Part shown: piece by piece, positions 47,130 to 58,490 of the stretch
Position numbering within the stretch: position 1 is the stretch's first letter
How the letters are laid out: each line of letters opens with the position of its first letter
Source: Zygaena filipendulae
Lineage: Eukaryota; Arthropoda; Insecta; Lepidoptera; Zygaenidae
Assembly (NCBI GenBank): GCA_907165275.2
Contig: OU015650.1
Location: 10,880,001 to 10,944,000 of the forward strand
Length of the DNA stretch: 64,000 nt
Direction: 5' to 3'
The notes under the pieces: model-generated
Database searches by the model: none
What the model was told of the DNA's origin: nothing
Seen by the model: only the letters and a program-made list of their open reading frames with translations
Translations under genes and position numbers: made by a program

Positions 47130-48430
47130 ACTGTTTCAATTTTGTATGGAAAATTTGGGAAAATTTGATGGAAAATGTAAAGATATTCATGTCGTGATAT
47201 TTTATTAATAAAAACATAAACCAATGGTCTTGATTATAATTAAAAGGTAATTTATTGTAGTTTCTATTGTGGCATTTGCATTTTAAATCTGTAGACTAGT
47301 TTTAAACTTATGACTATTTCTGTGGAACACTACCTTTTTTGTTGAAATTAGAGGGTTTTTTTGTTATGTCTATTACTTTAAAACTATTCATTTCATAGAC
47401 TTAAATTGACTTTTACTGATTATTATGACTCCTTAAATTAATGAAAATACCTTAGTTTAACCAGTTGCGATGAATAAATAGCTATTACAGAATGGTCGAT
47501 GAGATTGAAATTGTGACAGATTTTTGTTCAGCGAGCTTGAAACGTGAAAAGTTTGGTCGTCATTACAACACGTTCGTACAAGATAAAATATATTAAATTA
47601 TATTGGATCGTGTAAATTAACAATTGTAAATGGTAAATAAATGAATTTGTAATATAATATATCTTCTATTTTATTTGAATCCTAACGACTTTTGAATTAA
47701 AAAGTACTTAAAAAATAACAACTTTTTTGTCTTCTACAATTTGTTGGTTTAATTTTTATTCAAATTGGATAAAAATACATTGCCAGTTAGGAAATATTTT
47801 TTAAATTTCAAAACAGTAACCATTTAATAAAGGTTTCATAGAAAAATACAAATAAATCTTAGATTATATGCAGCAAGGTACGTAGGTAGTGATTTCACAA
47901 AATGGCGCCCCACGCACTTGACAGATTATGACGTTTCGGTTGAAACGTCAGAGTAGTTGCAAATTCCACTACGTTTACAAACCACGATAAGTTGCTATTA
48001 GGGCAAAATTATGTAAACAAGCCAGCTAATAGGAAGGTATACAGTGAATGATTACTTGCAAGATAAGAATGCTTGGGATTGACTCAATATAATTTATTAT
48101 TATTGTTATTATTGTATATAGGTATTTATATTTATATGTATATATTTATTATTGTATCTAAATAATTATTTTAATATTACAATATTTAAATCAATTGTAT
48201 ATTTTAATTATATTTATATATTAATTTTTATTTGTATTGCAATTCTATTTTTTTAGTTAGACATCTCAGACGAAATAATTTATTTCGTCTGAGTTAGACA
48301 TGTCTAAGTAGGTATACACACGTAGTGACTCAGAGTAAATATACTTCTCTCTGGGTCTCTCTTCTGCTCCGTGCTGGGTATACATAATATCTCTTAGTAG
48401 TTTGTGTAGGTATTGTATCCAATCTATCTA
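47130..48430. other. Intergenic AT-rich DNA upstream of the armi 3' end
   Basis: Mostly AT-rich. A small hairpin GACGTTTCGGTTGAAACGTC lies at about 47,931-47,950, and a second palindromic micro-insertion at 48,257-48,301 (listed separately). No gene recognised. Confidence 0.5.
48257..48301. mobile_element. 29-bp palindrome flanked by 8-bp direct repeats
   Basis: TTAGACAT occurs at 48,257-48,264 and 48,294-48,301. Between them, 48,265-48,293 is a palindrome with 14-base arms around one T; the left arm is CTCAGACGAAATAA. The preceding G also matches on both sides, so the duplication is 8 or 9 bp. The reconstructed target TTAGACATGTCTAA is itself palindromic. Same architecture as 17,321-17,368. 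Confidence 0.8.
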
Positions 48431-48434
48431 TCTA

Positions 48435-48600
48435 TCTATACTATAATAAATGAGTAGAATCCGCGATTCTGTACATTGAATATTTTTACCAGAAATTGAG
48501 AGGGGTGATACAAGAACAGTAACCAAGCTCAAAAAAAAAGTTTTTAAATTCTTTTCTGTCTGTCTGTTCGCGATAATCTCGGAATTTACTGGACAGCTAG
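48435..48600 (+). mobile_element. Internally deleted Helitron
   Basis: It begins TCTATACTATAATAAATGAG and ends TACTGGACAGCTAG, 166 bp. The 5' half matches the 37,389-37,696 copy (GATTCTGTACATTGAATATT, TCTGTCTGTCTGTTCGCG). The terminal hairpin is gone although the last bases remain. Confidence 0.7.
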
Positions 48601-49005
48601 TGACAGAATAAGAAAGAAACAGACAGAAATTTTGATTTTGATTTTTTTTTTATAAACTAATTTTTAAAAGAAAGAAATAAAATGCCTCCTAAAGATAATC
48701 TCATCGAAATGCATTGGTGAGATGAAATGTTGAAAAATAGTTTATAGTAGGTAATATTAGGTAGTTAATGTTAATACTAATCTCAGCTTTTAATTAGTCT
48801 TTTTATTAGGTATAATGAAGTCTCAAATTTCAGTTATTCCCTGAAAATAAGTTACATTCTGTGATAAAAAGCTACCTTTTGCTTCTGCTATGATCGTGCC
48901 TTGGCTTTAATTCAAGTTTTTATCACAAGGTCTTTTTGATTTATTGGGTAATATGGAATGTAGAATATCTCTGTTAAATAAAAAGTTACTTAAAACGAAT
49001 TATCG

Positions 49006-49011
49006 TTTATT
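49006..49011 (-). terminator. armi: armi poly(A) signal
   Basis: AATAAA on the minus strand, starting 16 bases after the stop codon, which implies a very short 3' UTR. Confidence 0.6.
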
Positions 49012-49026
49012 AACAAGAATTTGAGG

Positions 49027-49356
49027 TTATAATCCATCAGGTAAATCACATCCCATATATTTATCTGCTTTAACCGAATCCGAAATAACTTTCTGCCAAA
49101 GCGGATCTCTACACAATAAATGGGGATTACAAAACAATAGAACTGCTACTTGAGCTCTCGTTAGAGCAACATTAAGTCGTTTCGGGTTTTTAACAAAACC
49201 TAAAGTATGTTTCTGATCTTCTCCTAAATGAGACTCTGTAGACCTAACTGTTGAAATGAGTACGATTGGTCGCTCTTGTCCCTGAAATTCTTCAACTGTT
49301 CCAATCTTTGGCTGGGGCAATCCCATTGCATCAAAGAGTGTTCGTAAATATTTAGT
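49027..49356 (-). CDS. armi: armi exon 7 (terminal; motifs V and VI)
   Basis: A 330-bp exon, acceptor AATTTTTTCCAG, phase 0. It encodes TKYLRTLFDAMGLPQPKIG, then TVEEFQGQERPIVLISTVRS, LNVALTRAQVAVLLF and YMGCDLPDGL, TAA. Confidence 0.92.
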   Translation of the reverse strand, partial: TKYLRTLFDAMGLPQPKIGTVEEFQGQERPIVLISTVRSTESHLGEDQKHTLGFVKNPKRLNVALTRAQVAVLLFCNPHLLCRDPLWQKVISDSVKADKYMGCDLPDGL

Positions 49357-52300
49357 CTGGAAAAAATTACAACAAAATTGAATGCACCTATTGTGTCGGC
49401 ATGAAGGTAGTTTTGTTAAAAAATAACGTTTCCCGCCGACTAAAAGCGGCTACACACGGCCCTAAAATCAGAGGCAATATCGCGAGTAATGTTGCCAGAT
49501 TGCAAAACCTAAGGGGCTAACCCCACTGCACGCGGTCAGCGGTCAGAGTTCCGAGTTCTGCGTTCCGCGTTCTATTCCTATTATGTTCCCACATATGTAT
49601 AACGGCTAATAATAATGAAGTCAGACAGTGACAAACAGAAACGCTTCGTAATGTATTTATCCAATGTATTCAACATAGATTACGGTGGGTTGTGGAATTT
49701 TCTCTTACCTGAGCAATATAAGGTGTTATAATCCCGATGTCATCAACACTGATATTTCCCTTGTATAACTTACAGGTTGTGAGTGCCACCATTGATGCTT
49801 CTTGAGGATTATACCAAGATGGGCTATCTTCTGCGCGAAGATTACAGCCTTTAATACCATAAGTAAATATGCCGCCAACTGTTTTATCTTCAATATCAAA
49901 AATATCACCAATTATATCTACTATTTTCGATATCCATAGTTCGTTCCTGTCAATTTTTGGAATAAGTGAACCGTCATAAAACATTTCACTTGGTAATCTG
50001 ATAATCTCTTCTAGAGATCTGTAATTATAATTCAATTTCGTGACAAGTCTACTATTAAAACCATTTTCGTATGCGTCATAGTCTCTTTGATATGGGAATG
50101 TTTCCAGAATCCTGGACAAGTATGACTCGTCCATTCCAAACTCTATGCAATATTTTGACATGACCACGGGTCCCAATTGCATTGGATCACCTGCAAGTAT
50201 AATTTGTCCATTTTCTTTGTCAGTAAACGTCAATGGTATCATGATTTCCGGTTCAGTGGCTTGACCGGCTTCGTCGACAATGATGTGTGTAAAATGTCCT
50301 TTAGGAAATCCCATCTGAGCTAATGTTCCCAAACAGTAACAAGTTCCAATTATAACACGGTGTCTGCCAATAAAAGATGATCTACAGTGCATATTGATGC
50401 CTTCTCGATTTTTTTCATATTTAGACAAAGCAGTGTCTTCTCTAGCTATATCAAGTGTAGCACAATAAGGTTTGATTGCATCAGGTATATTAGGAGAGTC
50501 AAGTAAATAGTTTGCAATTAGTCTAATAATAGAGTTTGAACATTCACTCTCATGTTTGATTAGTCTTTCTGTGATTAAATTTGATGCGCTATTAGACGGC
50601 GTTGCTACCAAAATACGACTATCTTGATGTAATGTTAATATCTGTAAGATAAGTTCTATAACAGTCACAGTTTTTCCAGTACCAGGCGGGCCATATATGC
50701 AATAAGGCATTGGACGACATTCTCCTGATAAAATATTACTAACAGCGGCCTTTTGACAACTATTCAAACTTTCGTTGTACCACTTTATAGATTTCAAGCT
50801 ATCTGCAGATAATAAAGGCGGACGATTCGTTAATCGACTCGGGAATAATATATCTGGACCTAAGTTAGATAGCGCTAAATTAATCGCTTGATGAGATCTC
50901 CGATAAGTCGTTCGGCTGAAATGAAATTCTATCGTCAGATCAGTGCCCGAGTAGCTATTTTGGAAAGAAGGGTTAAACTTTAAGAAGACTAAATCACCCT
51001 TAATATCATGAATGTACCCTTCATACTTTGGAGCACGGTCGTTCCATACATCGGTAACAATTACTCTATCACCTTTAATTAAAGATGGCCGACGTTCTGA
51101 GAGCTCTTTAATTTCCACACAAAGATATTCTTGACAGTGTGTAAGAAAAACTTTCTGCATATCATATACTCGCATACTTATATTCATTTGAATTTCTTCC
51201 ATATATAACAAAGTATGCCATTTATCTATGTAATTGTTTATATCCAAATCTCGTAATAGGCAAGGTAAATTGGATGAGATTCTGCAGACTATTTTATCAT
51301 AATCCGAACTATAAATCGTTTGTTCGGTGTTTCCCAACACTGCAGACCAAATTTTCTCTGGTATGGGATACAATCCAAGTTTGACTGGAATGAAATTAGG
51401 AGGCCTCACAGGTCTCACTCCTGGTATGACCGATCTATCACCGTTCTTCCAAATGTTTCTCATACTCTGTATGTTATCGCATCGCGTATTGCCGATGTAC
51501 TCTGTGTCGGACCTATTAGCAGTTGTAGATAAATTGTCATCAACAATATTTATATCGACATACCTTTTTAACTGAAACCCTTTAAACATTATCACTAGAC
51601 ATTCTTTGGCATTTCCTAAGAATTTAGGGTGGCAGGTTATTTTGAGTGTAAAAGATTCTTTCGGATATAACTTAATTGGTTGATTAATGAATGGTTTAAT
51701 GTTGATTTGTGAATCTCTCTTTTTACTCAGAACTATCCACTTATTTATTGTATATGTTTGATTACTATTGTTAGTTATTTGTACATCAATCTTGTCGGAC
51801 ATCCGTATATTAACATTAGAAAATTTTACTGGATGTATCATATCAATACTTTTTTCCTTTTCTAACTTAAGGCTTAACTCTTCATCATTGGACTTTTTTT
51901 CGATTTCAGTAACATCGACAGATGTGCCAAGTGATATCATTCTAAGCACTCTCCAACTGTATGAACTTTGATTACTTTCGATAGCTTCCACCATAACCTG
52001 TGTAATAGGAGATTTTTTTACTAACTTGAATATAATAACACAAAATCCCAAAGAATATGGAACATAGTATTTTTAGATTTGACGGAATAGAACAATGTTT
52101 AATTACCGCTAAAAAGGTCGACTCTAGCAGTTTTTTTAATCTGTGGTGAGGTTCCGGCTCGAAGAGGGCCGAAAAATGAGGCCGAGGATTAGGAGGGCGA
52201 GAAATATATATGTGATATGGTGAGGATCAGAAGTAAGGATAAATACCTTTGAGAGGTTCTCCTTTCTGATTCTCCTTCGGTTTTTCTTCGCGACGTTTCT

Positions 52301-55300
52301 ATCACACCTAGTTTTTATTACACCATCAGTCAATGTTCAGTAGTATTTTGTTTGAAGCGCGGACGCGGAGCGATTAGTACGCCGAGGTGGATGACGTACT
52401 CTCGGCTCGAAGGAACAGTTGGAACTGGGGCGTGTCGAGGGTGGAATAAGGGATACAGATTCCATAGATAAGGTATAGAGGTAGGTCGAGTGTAGACGTG
52501 TGTGCGTATGCGGCCTAACCAATCTGTATGATATCAAGTTTAAGTGCTACAGAATTACTATAAAACCTTAATTTACCATCGATTTTTTAAGGCAATATTT
52601 TAGAAAACATTATTTTTTACAGCAGGTAGGTGCTAGTTTGACCCCTGTAACCAACCAAATTTTTACTTATTTTATTACCTTTGATCCAACCTTCGGTTCA
52701 AAACCATTTTCTAAACATGTTCTATTGAAATAAATCTGCCTATCACACACTCCAAAATCACCCACCCAGTCAGTGACTGTTACATTTTTTAGTTTCCTTC
52801 TTATTGGTTTGAAAGATATCACTTGTAACACCTGCAATATGAAAACAAAATACTGTAACAGTAGTAATTCCACACTGAATATGTATTATAAATGCGAAAA
52901 TAACTCTGGCTATCTGTAACATTTTCACACCTTTATTACTCAATCTATCATCAAGGAATTTAGCATAGGTACGTGTTTACAGAATGTGTACAGAATAAGA
53001 CTACTTTTTATTGCTGAATTCCCACGAGAACTCAGAAATTAACATAAATAAAACCGCAGGGAACAGCTAGATATAAGTGAGCTAAGTTGGTCACTTAACC
53101 CACAGCTAATTGCGGACCAAGCAGAGAATGGAGGCGTTATGAAGCAGTCTTATATCCAATGCTCACACTCGCAATATTTTCAAAATATTTGTGAGGAAAA
53201 AATCTAAAACTCTTGATACAATTAGGAATAACCTCTTCTTTTTAAAAAGTCAAAATGCTAAAAATCAAAAGCACTAGTGTAGTAACGAAAAATTGAAATC
53301 ATGCAAGTTTAATTAACGCACTAGTACGATAAAGTAAAACAAATAAAAAAATTAATCTAAAGCTAGCGCAACACACACACGCACTTTACAAGAAAGTGTG
53401 ATTATTTTATCATGCAGTAAAAGATTTTATAATAACCTGAGCTACAGATATATCTGCTGGTTTATTCTCATCCCACTGTATGGAGCATTTCATTTCTATC
53501 CAGTCACCTATAATGGGTATAAATGTGCCTTTAACGTCATCTAGGTTAAATTTTAAATCACTGTTTTGAATATAAACCATTCTCTCTTCCCTCTGAGCTA
53601 CTTCTCCAACTATGACATGTTCAATGACATTGAAATTCTCTTCCTCCATAGTATTCATGTCACCCCAGACCATCCCTTGATTCTCTAATATCCTAACAAC
53701 GACTATTGAATCATTTTTGTCTTTGTAGGCGACATACAAAACTTTGTCATTTTCATACAAATTGAATGAGCAGGCAGACAATTCAAAATAAAGTGCTCCA
53801 TCAATCAATACATAATTGTGAATATCGTCCTTGAATGTTATAACACCTAAAAATACAATGAAAAATTATAAAATTATTCAAATTGAATGCCCCAAAAACA
53901 TGCACATAAAAAAACAAGAAGTCTAAGTGAAAGGTAAATTTTGGCTGATGGTATCCTTTAAAGTGAGAGATTTGTACAAATAGGTATCATAGCTAATGAT
54001 ATAAACAAGAAACAATTCATAAAAACAAAATAATTATTATAGGAAGTTAGGTTTAAAATGAGATACATAGTTAGGCAAATATGGTATAACACGTTTACAA
54101 AACCTCTGTGGTGCTAGAATATTACAGATTTATAAATCATGCTCATATAAGTGCTCCTTGAATTTAAATCTAAATGCATTTATACTAGTACAAGTTTTTG
54201 TGTGGGTGGGTAAATTATTATAAAGCTGTACTCCATCAAATAATACCGTCCTCCTTCCGTAATTGGTACGTGCGCTAGAAAGCAGGAGTTTATAATCATT
54301 TCTTAAATTATACGTGTTGATTTTTTTAATAATTTTTATGTTAGATTGAACGGAATTGTTAATTATATTTCTGACTAGGATACATGTATAATATATATAC
54401 AGTTGTCTTATATTAAGTATTTTTTTTTCCTTGTATAATTGCTTAGTTGGTGTAAAATAGGGATAGTGAAATAAAATTTTGATTAACTTGTTCTGAGTCC
54501 TTTGCAACTGGTTTAAATTTGTTACTGTGGCGGACCCCCAGATCTCTATTAAATATTCGAGATGTGTTTTTATTAAGGAATTGTAAATTATAGTTCATAC
54601 ACTGTGAGGAATGCAACTGGTAACCTTCCGTAACACACCCAATGCTAACATTAACTTTGTTCAGACATGCTCAATATGGACTTTAAAATTTAGTTTATCA
54701 TCTATCCAAAGACCGAGATATTTTTCTTTATTTGATTATTGTAATATTTCATTATTTATGTTAAGTGGTGCGAAGTTCGGATTTTTTTTATTTTTAGCTG
54801 AAGAAATCATAAAGGATGTTTTTGTTGTATTAATCGTTAGTAAGTTGTATTTGAACCATTCATTTAGTTTATTGAGATCGTTTTGAGCGTTAGTTATAAT
54901 ATCATGGATACATTTGCCGAAATAGAAGAGACACACACACATATCGTCGGCATATAAGGTTAAGTGTCCTGTAAGTTCCACAGTAATAACATTATTTACG
55001 TAAATCAGGAACATTAAAGGTCCAATTATTGAGCCCTGTGGAATTCCACAAACAACATCGTTATACGAGCTGGTGAATTGGCCTATTTTCACAAGTTGAC
55101 GTCTGTTCTGTAAGTATGAAGCAAACATTTGATGAGCCATGCCTGTAATGCCTATATTTCTTAATTTATGCAATAGTTTCACGTGGCTGACTGTATCAAA
55201 TGCTTTTTTCAGGTCTATGAAGACACCCCAAGGCCAAATCTTTTTGATCGATATGAGTCTTAATTTTTCTAACCAAGTCTACCGTAGCTATAAGATAGCT

Positions 55301-58032
55301 AGATTTTGGTCGGAAACCATATTGTTGATCAATAAAGATTTTTTTTTCGATTAGGTACGTGTTAAGGCGATCATGTAAAATCCTTTCAAAAATGTTTGAT
55401 AGTACTACTGGTAACACTGACACGGGTCTATAATTACTTGGATCTACTTTGGAGCCTGATTTATGTATAGGACTTTTGAGCGTATCAGGAAACACACCGT
55501 GCGATATACACTTGTTTATGCAACAAGTTAACTTATCCGCTATAACATCTTTTAAGCTTTTAATAGCTTTGGTACTAATTCCATCCACCCCAGAACTGGT
55601 GTTAACATCTAAATTATCAATTATATTTGACACTCTCTTTTAGTACATAGTGACAGCTCATTTAAAGTTAGGTTATGTATGTGCACATTTTTGTACATAT
55701 AAATGTTATCGTTATCTTCGTTTAGTTAATTTATATTAGAATTAGTTAAGGTACTTCTACTTCCGTAAACTGGAGTGGGATCACTTAGGTCTTAATATAA
55801 ACGGAGAATTCCTTTCGAACCTAAGATTTGCTGATGACCTTGTTATTTGGGCGACATCGGCGGCCGATTTACAAAAAATGCTGATTGATCTCGATAAAGC
55901 AAGCAGAGAGGTGGGGCTTACAATGAATACTCAAAAAACAAAAGCAATGACTAATGGAGACATCAGTACAACAATCAAAGTAAATAACTGTGAAATAGAA
56001 TATGTATCAGAATACCTATATCTAGGTCAACTTATATCGGTTCAAGACTTGACATCTAAGGAGATAGACCGAAGACTAGGAAATGCTTGGAAAACATATT
56101 GGTCATTCAAAGAAGTCATGAAAAACAAGAAAGCTGGTATTAACATAAAAAGCAAGCTATTCAATGTATGTGTACTGCCGATATTAAGTTATGGATGCCA
56201 AACTTGGGCCTTAACTAATACACACCATCAAAAATTAGGGGTAGGACAAAGAGCAATGGAAAGAAGTATGATCGGGAAAAGAAGAATGGACAAAGTGAGC
56301 AACAAAGACCTGAGAAAGAGAACTAGGGTAGCTGATATAAGTTCCAAAATAAGACATTTGAAATGGAAATGGTCTGGCCAACTGATGAGGGGTCCAGATA
56401 AATGGAGCAAGATGATTACTACCTGGTATCCAAGGGACGGAAAAAGGATAAGAGGAAGACCATACAGAAGATGGGAGGATGATATGGTATTAGAGGCAGG
56501 AAGAACCTGGCACAGGGACGCACTGAACGCAAGCAAATGGAGACTGATGGGGGAGGCCTTTGCTAATGGGCACACAGAAAATAAAGGGAGCTAACTTGTT
56601 ACCGTGGTCAAAATAGTTTTAAGCAATTGTTTTTTCTGAATACAGGCTAATAAAACAAAATAAAATAAAAAGGTACTTTATATTAGAATTTCTATATGTC
56701 TGTATTTTCGCAAATAGTAACCCAACTCACTTTTTAAGTTACTTACCAGTTCTTTGGAAACAAACAGCTGTTCTAGGTATTTCAAATTTATCATTCGTTA
56801 TTAGGTCTTGATAACTTTCTGTTGACAGCTCTATATCTAATAGTTCTTCATTTAAAAACTGTTCCTGTTCCACTTCATCAATATCATCCTGATTTATTTT
56901 AGGATAGAAATAATTAAAAATAGAAAATATGTATGATAACATTGTCCTTTGCCAACAGAAATAATTGTTAAGTTTAAGACTGTCCAAATCCTTTGTCACA
57001 TTCAAATTCCCAGTCAGTTGATTTCAAATAATCAAGCTCCTTCCTTAAACCTTGTATTCTTTTTTGATGCAACTCTTTCTGTGCATCTTTGAGTGTTTGC
57101 TCAATGCCTTGACCAATATTGCTGTGATTGTGGGATTGATCAAAATTTTGGATTCGACTTGTTGCAGAACCCTGTAAAAAAGGACTGTACTATTATGTAA
57201 AGGAAAAAATCAGAAAACAGTGAATTTATAAGATTTGAATTTCTTTTCAATCAATTTTATTAAGTAGGTTTACCAAAATTAATAATAATCTTTGTAAATA
57301 AAAATGAATGATTGAATGGCTATCCTCTATGTGTTTCGAAACCATTGGTCCGATTTTGATGAAACTTTGGCAGGTTGTTCTGCCTGCATCCGCAAAGGTT
57401 CCTGATCTCAAAACTCACGCGGGTGAAACCGCAGGGCACAGCTAGTATCGTCATAAATAAAGGTGAATAAAAAAAGAGGATAAAGGAAAAAGAAAATATC
57501 TTGTTTCAAAAGAAAATATCACAGTGGCGCAGTTAATTACCCACAATATACCCACAACATACAAAAATATTTCTCAATTAGCTGTTCTCTGTAGTTTTAC
57601 CCGCGTTAATTTCGGAGATCCCACAGGAATTCCGGGATAAATGTATTCTATGTCCTTTTCTGTAGCCTTCACAACGTGTATGCACAATCTTTATTTATAA
57701 TTCAGGCAAGCAGTTGAAACAACTGATAGGTGCCTGTATCCAGTTATAGATTACAATTTCTTATCTTTTAAGTTTTATATAAGTACTTGTCCAATCTCTT
57801 TTTAAATGTGTTAATGTTAGGTCCCAAGACTACTTCTTCATGATCACTTCTTCAGATGATCGGTCAAGCTGTTAGGGCGTGAAATCATAACAAAAAAACT
57901 CACTTTCGCATTTATTATAGTTAGGATTATTTAATTGTATACTTTTATTTCATTACTTACTTGAGGTGTCTCTACATCCGATGGTGAATATGTTGACTGC
58001 GAAACATTACTTGAAGCGGTAGATGTCGACAT
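49027..58032 (-). CDS. armi: Armitage/MOV10L1-type SF1 RNA helicase, complete 7-exon gene
   Basis: Upf1-like superfamily 1 helicases of this branch act in piRNA biogenesis and RNA silencing. In insects Armitage works in cytoplasmic nuage and at mitochondria, feeding precursor RNA to Piwi-loading. Seven minus-strand exons join from ATG at 58,032 to TAA at 49,027, about 1,183 residues. The N-terminal third is poorly conserved. The helicase core has GPPGTGKT (motif I, about residue 746), DEAGQATEPE (motif II, about 885), AGDPMQLGPV (III), NYRSLEEI (IV), GTVEEFQGQERPIV (V) and NVALTRAQ (VI). The ending YMGCDLPDGL and the layout favour MOV10L1/Armitage over plain MOV10. The exon 2/3 junction is the only doubtful splice. 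The gene is head-to-head with Gemin2 and lies upstream of hook. Intron 3 holds two broken LINEs. Confidence 0.9.
49709..51997 (-). CDS. armi: armi exon 6 (large helicase exon)
   Basis: A 2,289-bp exon of 763 codons, phase 0 at both ends, acceptor CCTATTACACAG, donor GCTCAG|GTAAGA. The open frame continues 18 codons upstream of the acceptor but that part is intronic in type. It carries helicase motifs I-IV: CIYGPPGTGKTVTVIEL, HIIVDEAGQATEPEIMIPL, IILAGDPMQLGPVVM, LNYNYRSLEEI. Confidence 0.93.
52679..52831 (-). CDS. armi: armi exon 5
   Basis: A 153-bp exon of 51 codons, phase 0, acceptor ATTGCAG, donor AAG|GTAATA. It encodes VLQVISFKPIRRKLKNVTVT, then DWVGDFGVCDRQIYFNRTC. Precedes the helicase core; a beta-rich N-terminal region of MOV10-type proteins. 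Confidence 0.85.
52880..53069 (+). mobile_element. Helitron copy in armi intron 4
   Basis: TATGTATTATAAATGCGAAA near the start and ATAAAACCGCAGGGAACAGCTAG at the end. Diverged, antisense to the gene. Confidence 0.6.
53437..53846 (-). CDS. armi: armi exon 4
   Basis: A 410-bp exon, acceptor TGTATTTTTAG, donor CAG|GTTATT. It encodes VITFKDDIHNYVLIDGALYF, then ELSACSFNLYENDKVLYVAY and WIEMKCSIQWDENKPADIS. Phase: two bases carried in, none out. Confidence 0.85.
54100..55640 (-). pseudogene. Broken CR1/Jockey-group LINE, reverse transcriptase region
   Basis: Minus-strand pieces cover most of a non-LTR reverse transcriptase: SGVDGISTKAIKSL, NYRPVSVLPVVLSNIFERIL, a KAFDTVSHVKLLHKL block, CGIPQGSIIGPLMFLIYVN and LYADDMCVCL with the catalytic YADD. 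A downstream frame at 54,130-54,507 (MQRTQNKLIKILF onward) is the C-terminal tail. Frame breaks lie near 55,190 and 54,520-54,730, and the endonuclease and 5' part are missing, so it is dead. It lies in armi intron 3, in the same orientation as the gene. Confidence 0.85.
55767..56594 (+). pseudogene. RTE-type LINE, 3' part of reverse transcriptase ORF
   Basis: From LGLNINGEFLSNLRFADDLV (the catalytic FADD box) through TMNTQKTKAMTNGDI, YVSEYLYLGQLISVQDL, VLPILSYGCQTWALTN and RHLKWKWSGQLMRGPDKWS to stop at 56,594. This is the C-terminal part of an RTE-type endonuclease-reverse transcriptase. The frame from 55,878 on is uninterrupted for 238 codons, so this copy is younger than the one at 7,690-8,385. 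It is 5'-truncated, ends in an AATAAAACAAAATAAAATAA tail and is antisense to armi. Confidence 0.85.
56747..56872 (-). CDS. armi: armi exon 3
   Basis: It encodes EQEQFLNEELLDIELSTESY, then QDLITNDKFEIPRTAVCFQR and donor ACTG|GTAAGT. The better-looking acceptor AAATAAATCAG (exon start 56,888) would be out of frame with exon 2. The acceptor GATGAAG (exon start 56,872) restores frame but has a poor upstream tract. The downstream boundary and phase are firm, the upstream one is not. Confidence 0.65.
57000..57171 (-). CDS. armi: armi exon 2
   Basis: Acceptor CTTTTTTACAG, phase 0. It encodes GSATSRIQNFDQSHNHSNIG, then QGIEQTLKDAQKELHQKRIQ and KSTDWEFE, a short charged coiled coil. Donor taken as GAAT|GTGACA. 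The frame stops nine codons later if not spliced. Confidence 0.7.
57300..57445 (+). mobile_element. Helitron 3' part in armi intron 1
   Basis: Ends CACGCGGGTGAAACCGCAGGGCACAGCTAG followed by T at 57,446. The 5' part reads GAATGGCTATCCTCTATG and has no clear start. Confidence 0.6.
57575..57930 (-). mobile_element. Helitron split by a retroelement tail
   Basis: A minus-oriented Helitron body (5' TCCTAACTATAATAAATGCGA near 57,928; 3' GGGTAAAACTACAGAGAACAG near 57,580). It is interrupted at about 57,692-57,842 by an unrelated block starting TTTATTTATAATTCAGGCA. Located in armi intron 1. Confidence 0.55.
57961..58032 (-). CDS. armi: armi exon 1 with start codon
   Basis: ATG at 58,032, 24 codons (MSTSTASSNVSQSTYSPSDV, ETPQ), donor CAA|GTAAGT, phase 0. 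Ser/Thr-rich disordered start. Confidence 0.8.
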
Positions 58033-58240
58033 AACCTTTTTTAACACGAAAACTTAAGTCAATAAGGCTCTATTTTTTCCAAAGGAAACAACAACGATAT
58101 TTTCAACATACGAATTTTTAAACATACGAAACCATTAACAAATCGTTAAACGCGATAGGTGTTACTTTAATCGGTATAATCCTAAAATTCCTTAAAAACG
58201 GTAGTATCTCTAGTCTTAAAAATAAATAATACAATACAAG

Positions 58241-58490
58241 TTGAACTATTGGGAACCAGGAATATACAACACGATATTGTACGACACCGGAATGTACAGC
58301 ACTGGAATGCGCGACACTGGATTGTACGACACTGGAATGTACAGCACGGAATTGGAGTCCTATACACGAATTCCGGTGTTGTGCATTCCGCCCCGTACAA
58401 ATTGGGCATCGAAATACTGGCCGTGCCGAGAATGTTCAACACCGGAATGTACAGCACCGGAATTGGTGACACCGCTCCTATTGGTCGATG
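58241..58490. repeat. Array of about 15-bp CCGGAATGTACAGCA-like units, left part
   Basis: Units such as CACCGGAATGTACAGCA, CTGGAATGCGCGACA and CTGGATTGTACGACA follow each other, with some in inverse orientation (ATTCCGGTGTTGTGC). Short open frames here are by-products. It begins about 210 bp upstream of the armi start codon. The segment AATTGGAGTCC is the inverse of GGACTCCAATT in the right-hand array. Confidence 0.75.

Noticed and set aside
52136..52537. Short minus-strand open frames between armi exons 5 and 6
   Set aside because: No splice-consistent join with the gene and no conserved sequence; the stretch contains directly repeated GAGG-type text typical of intron.
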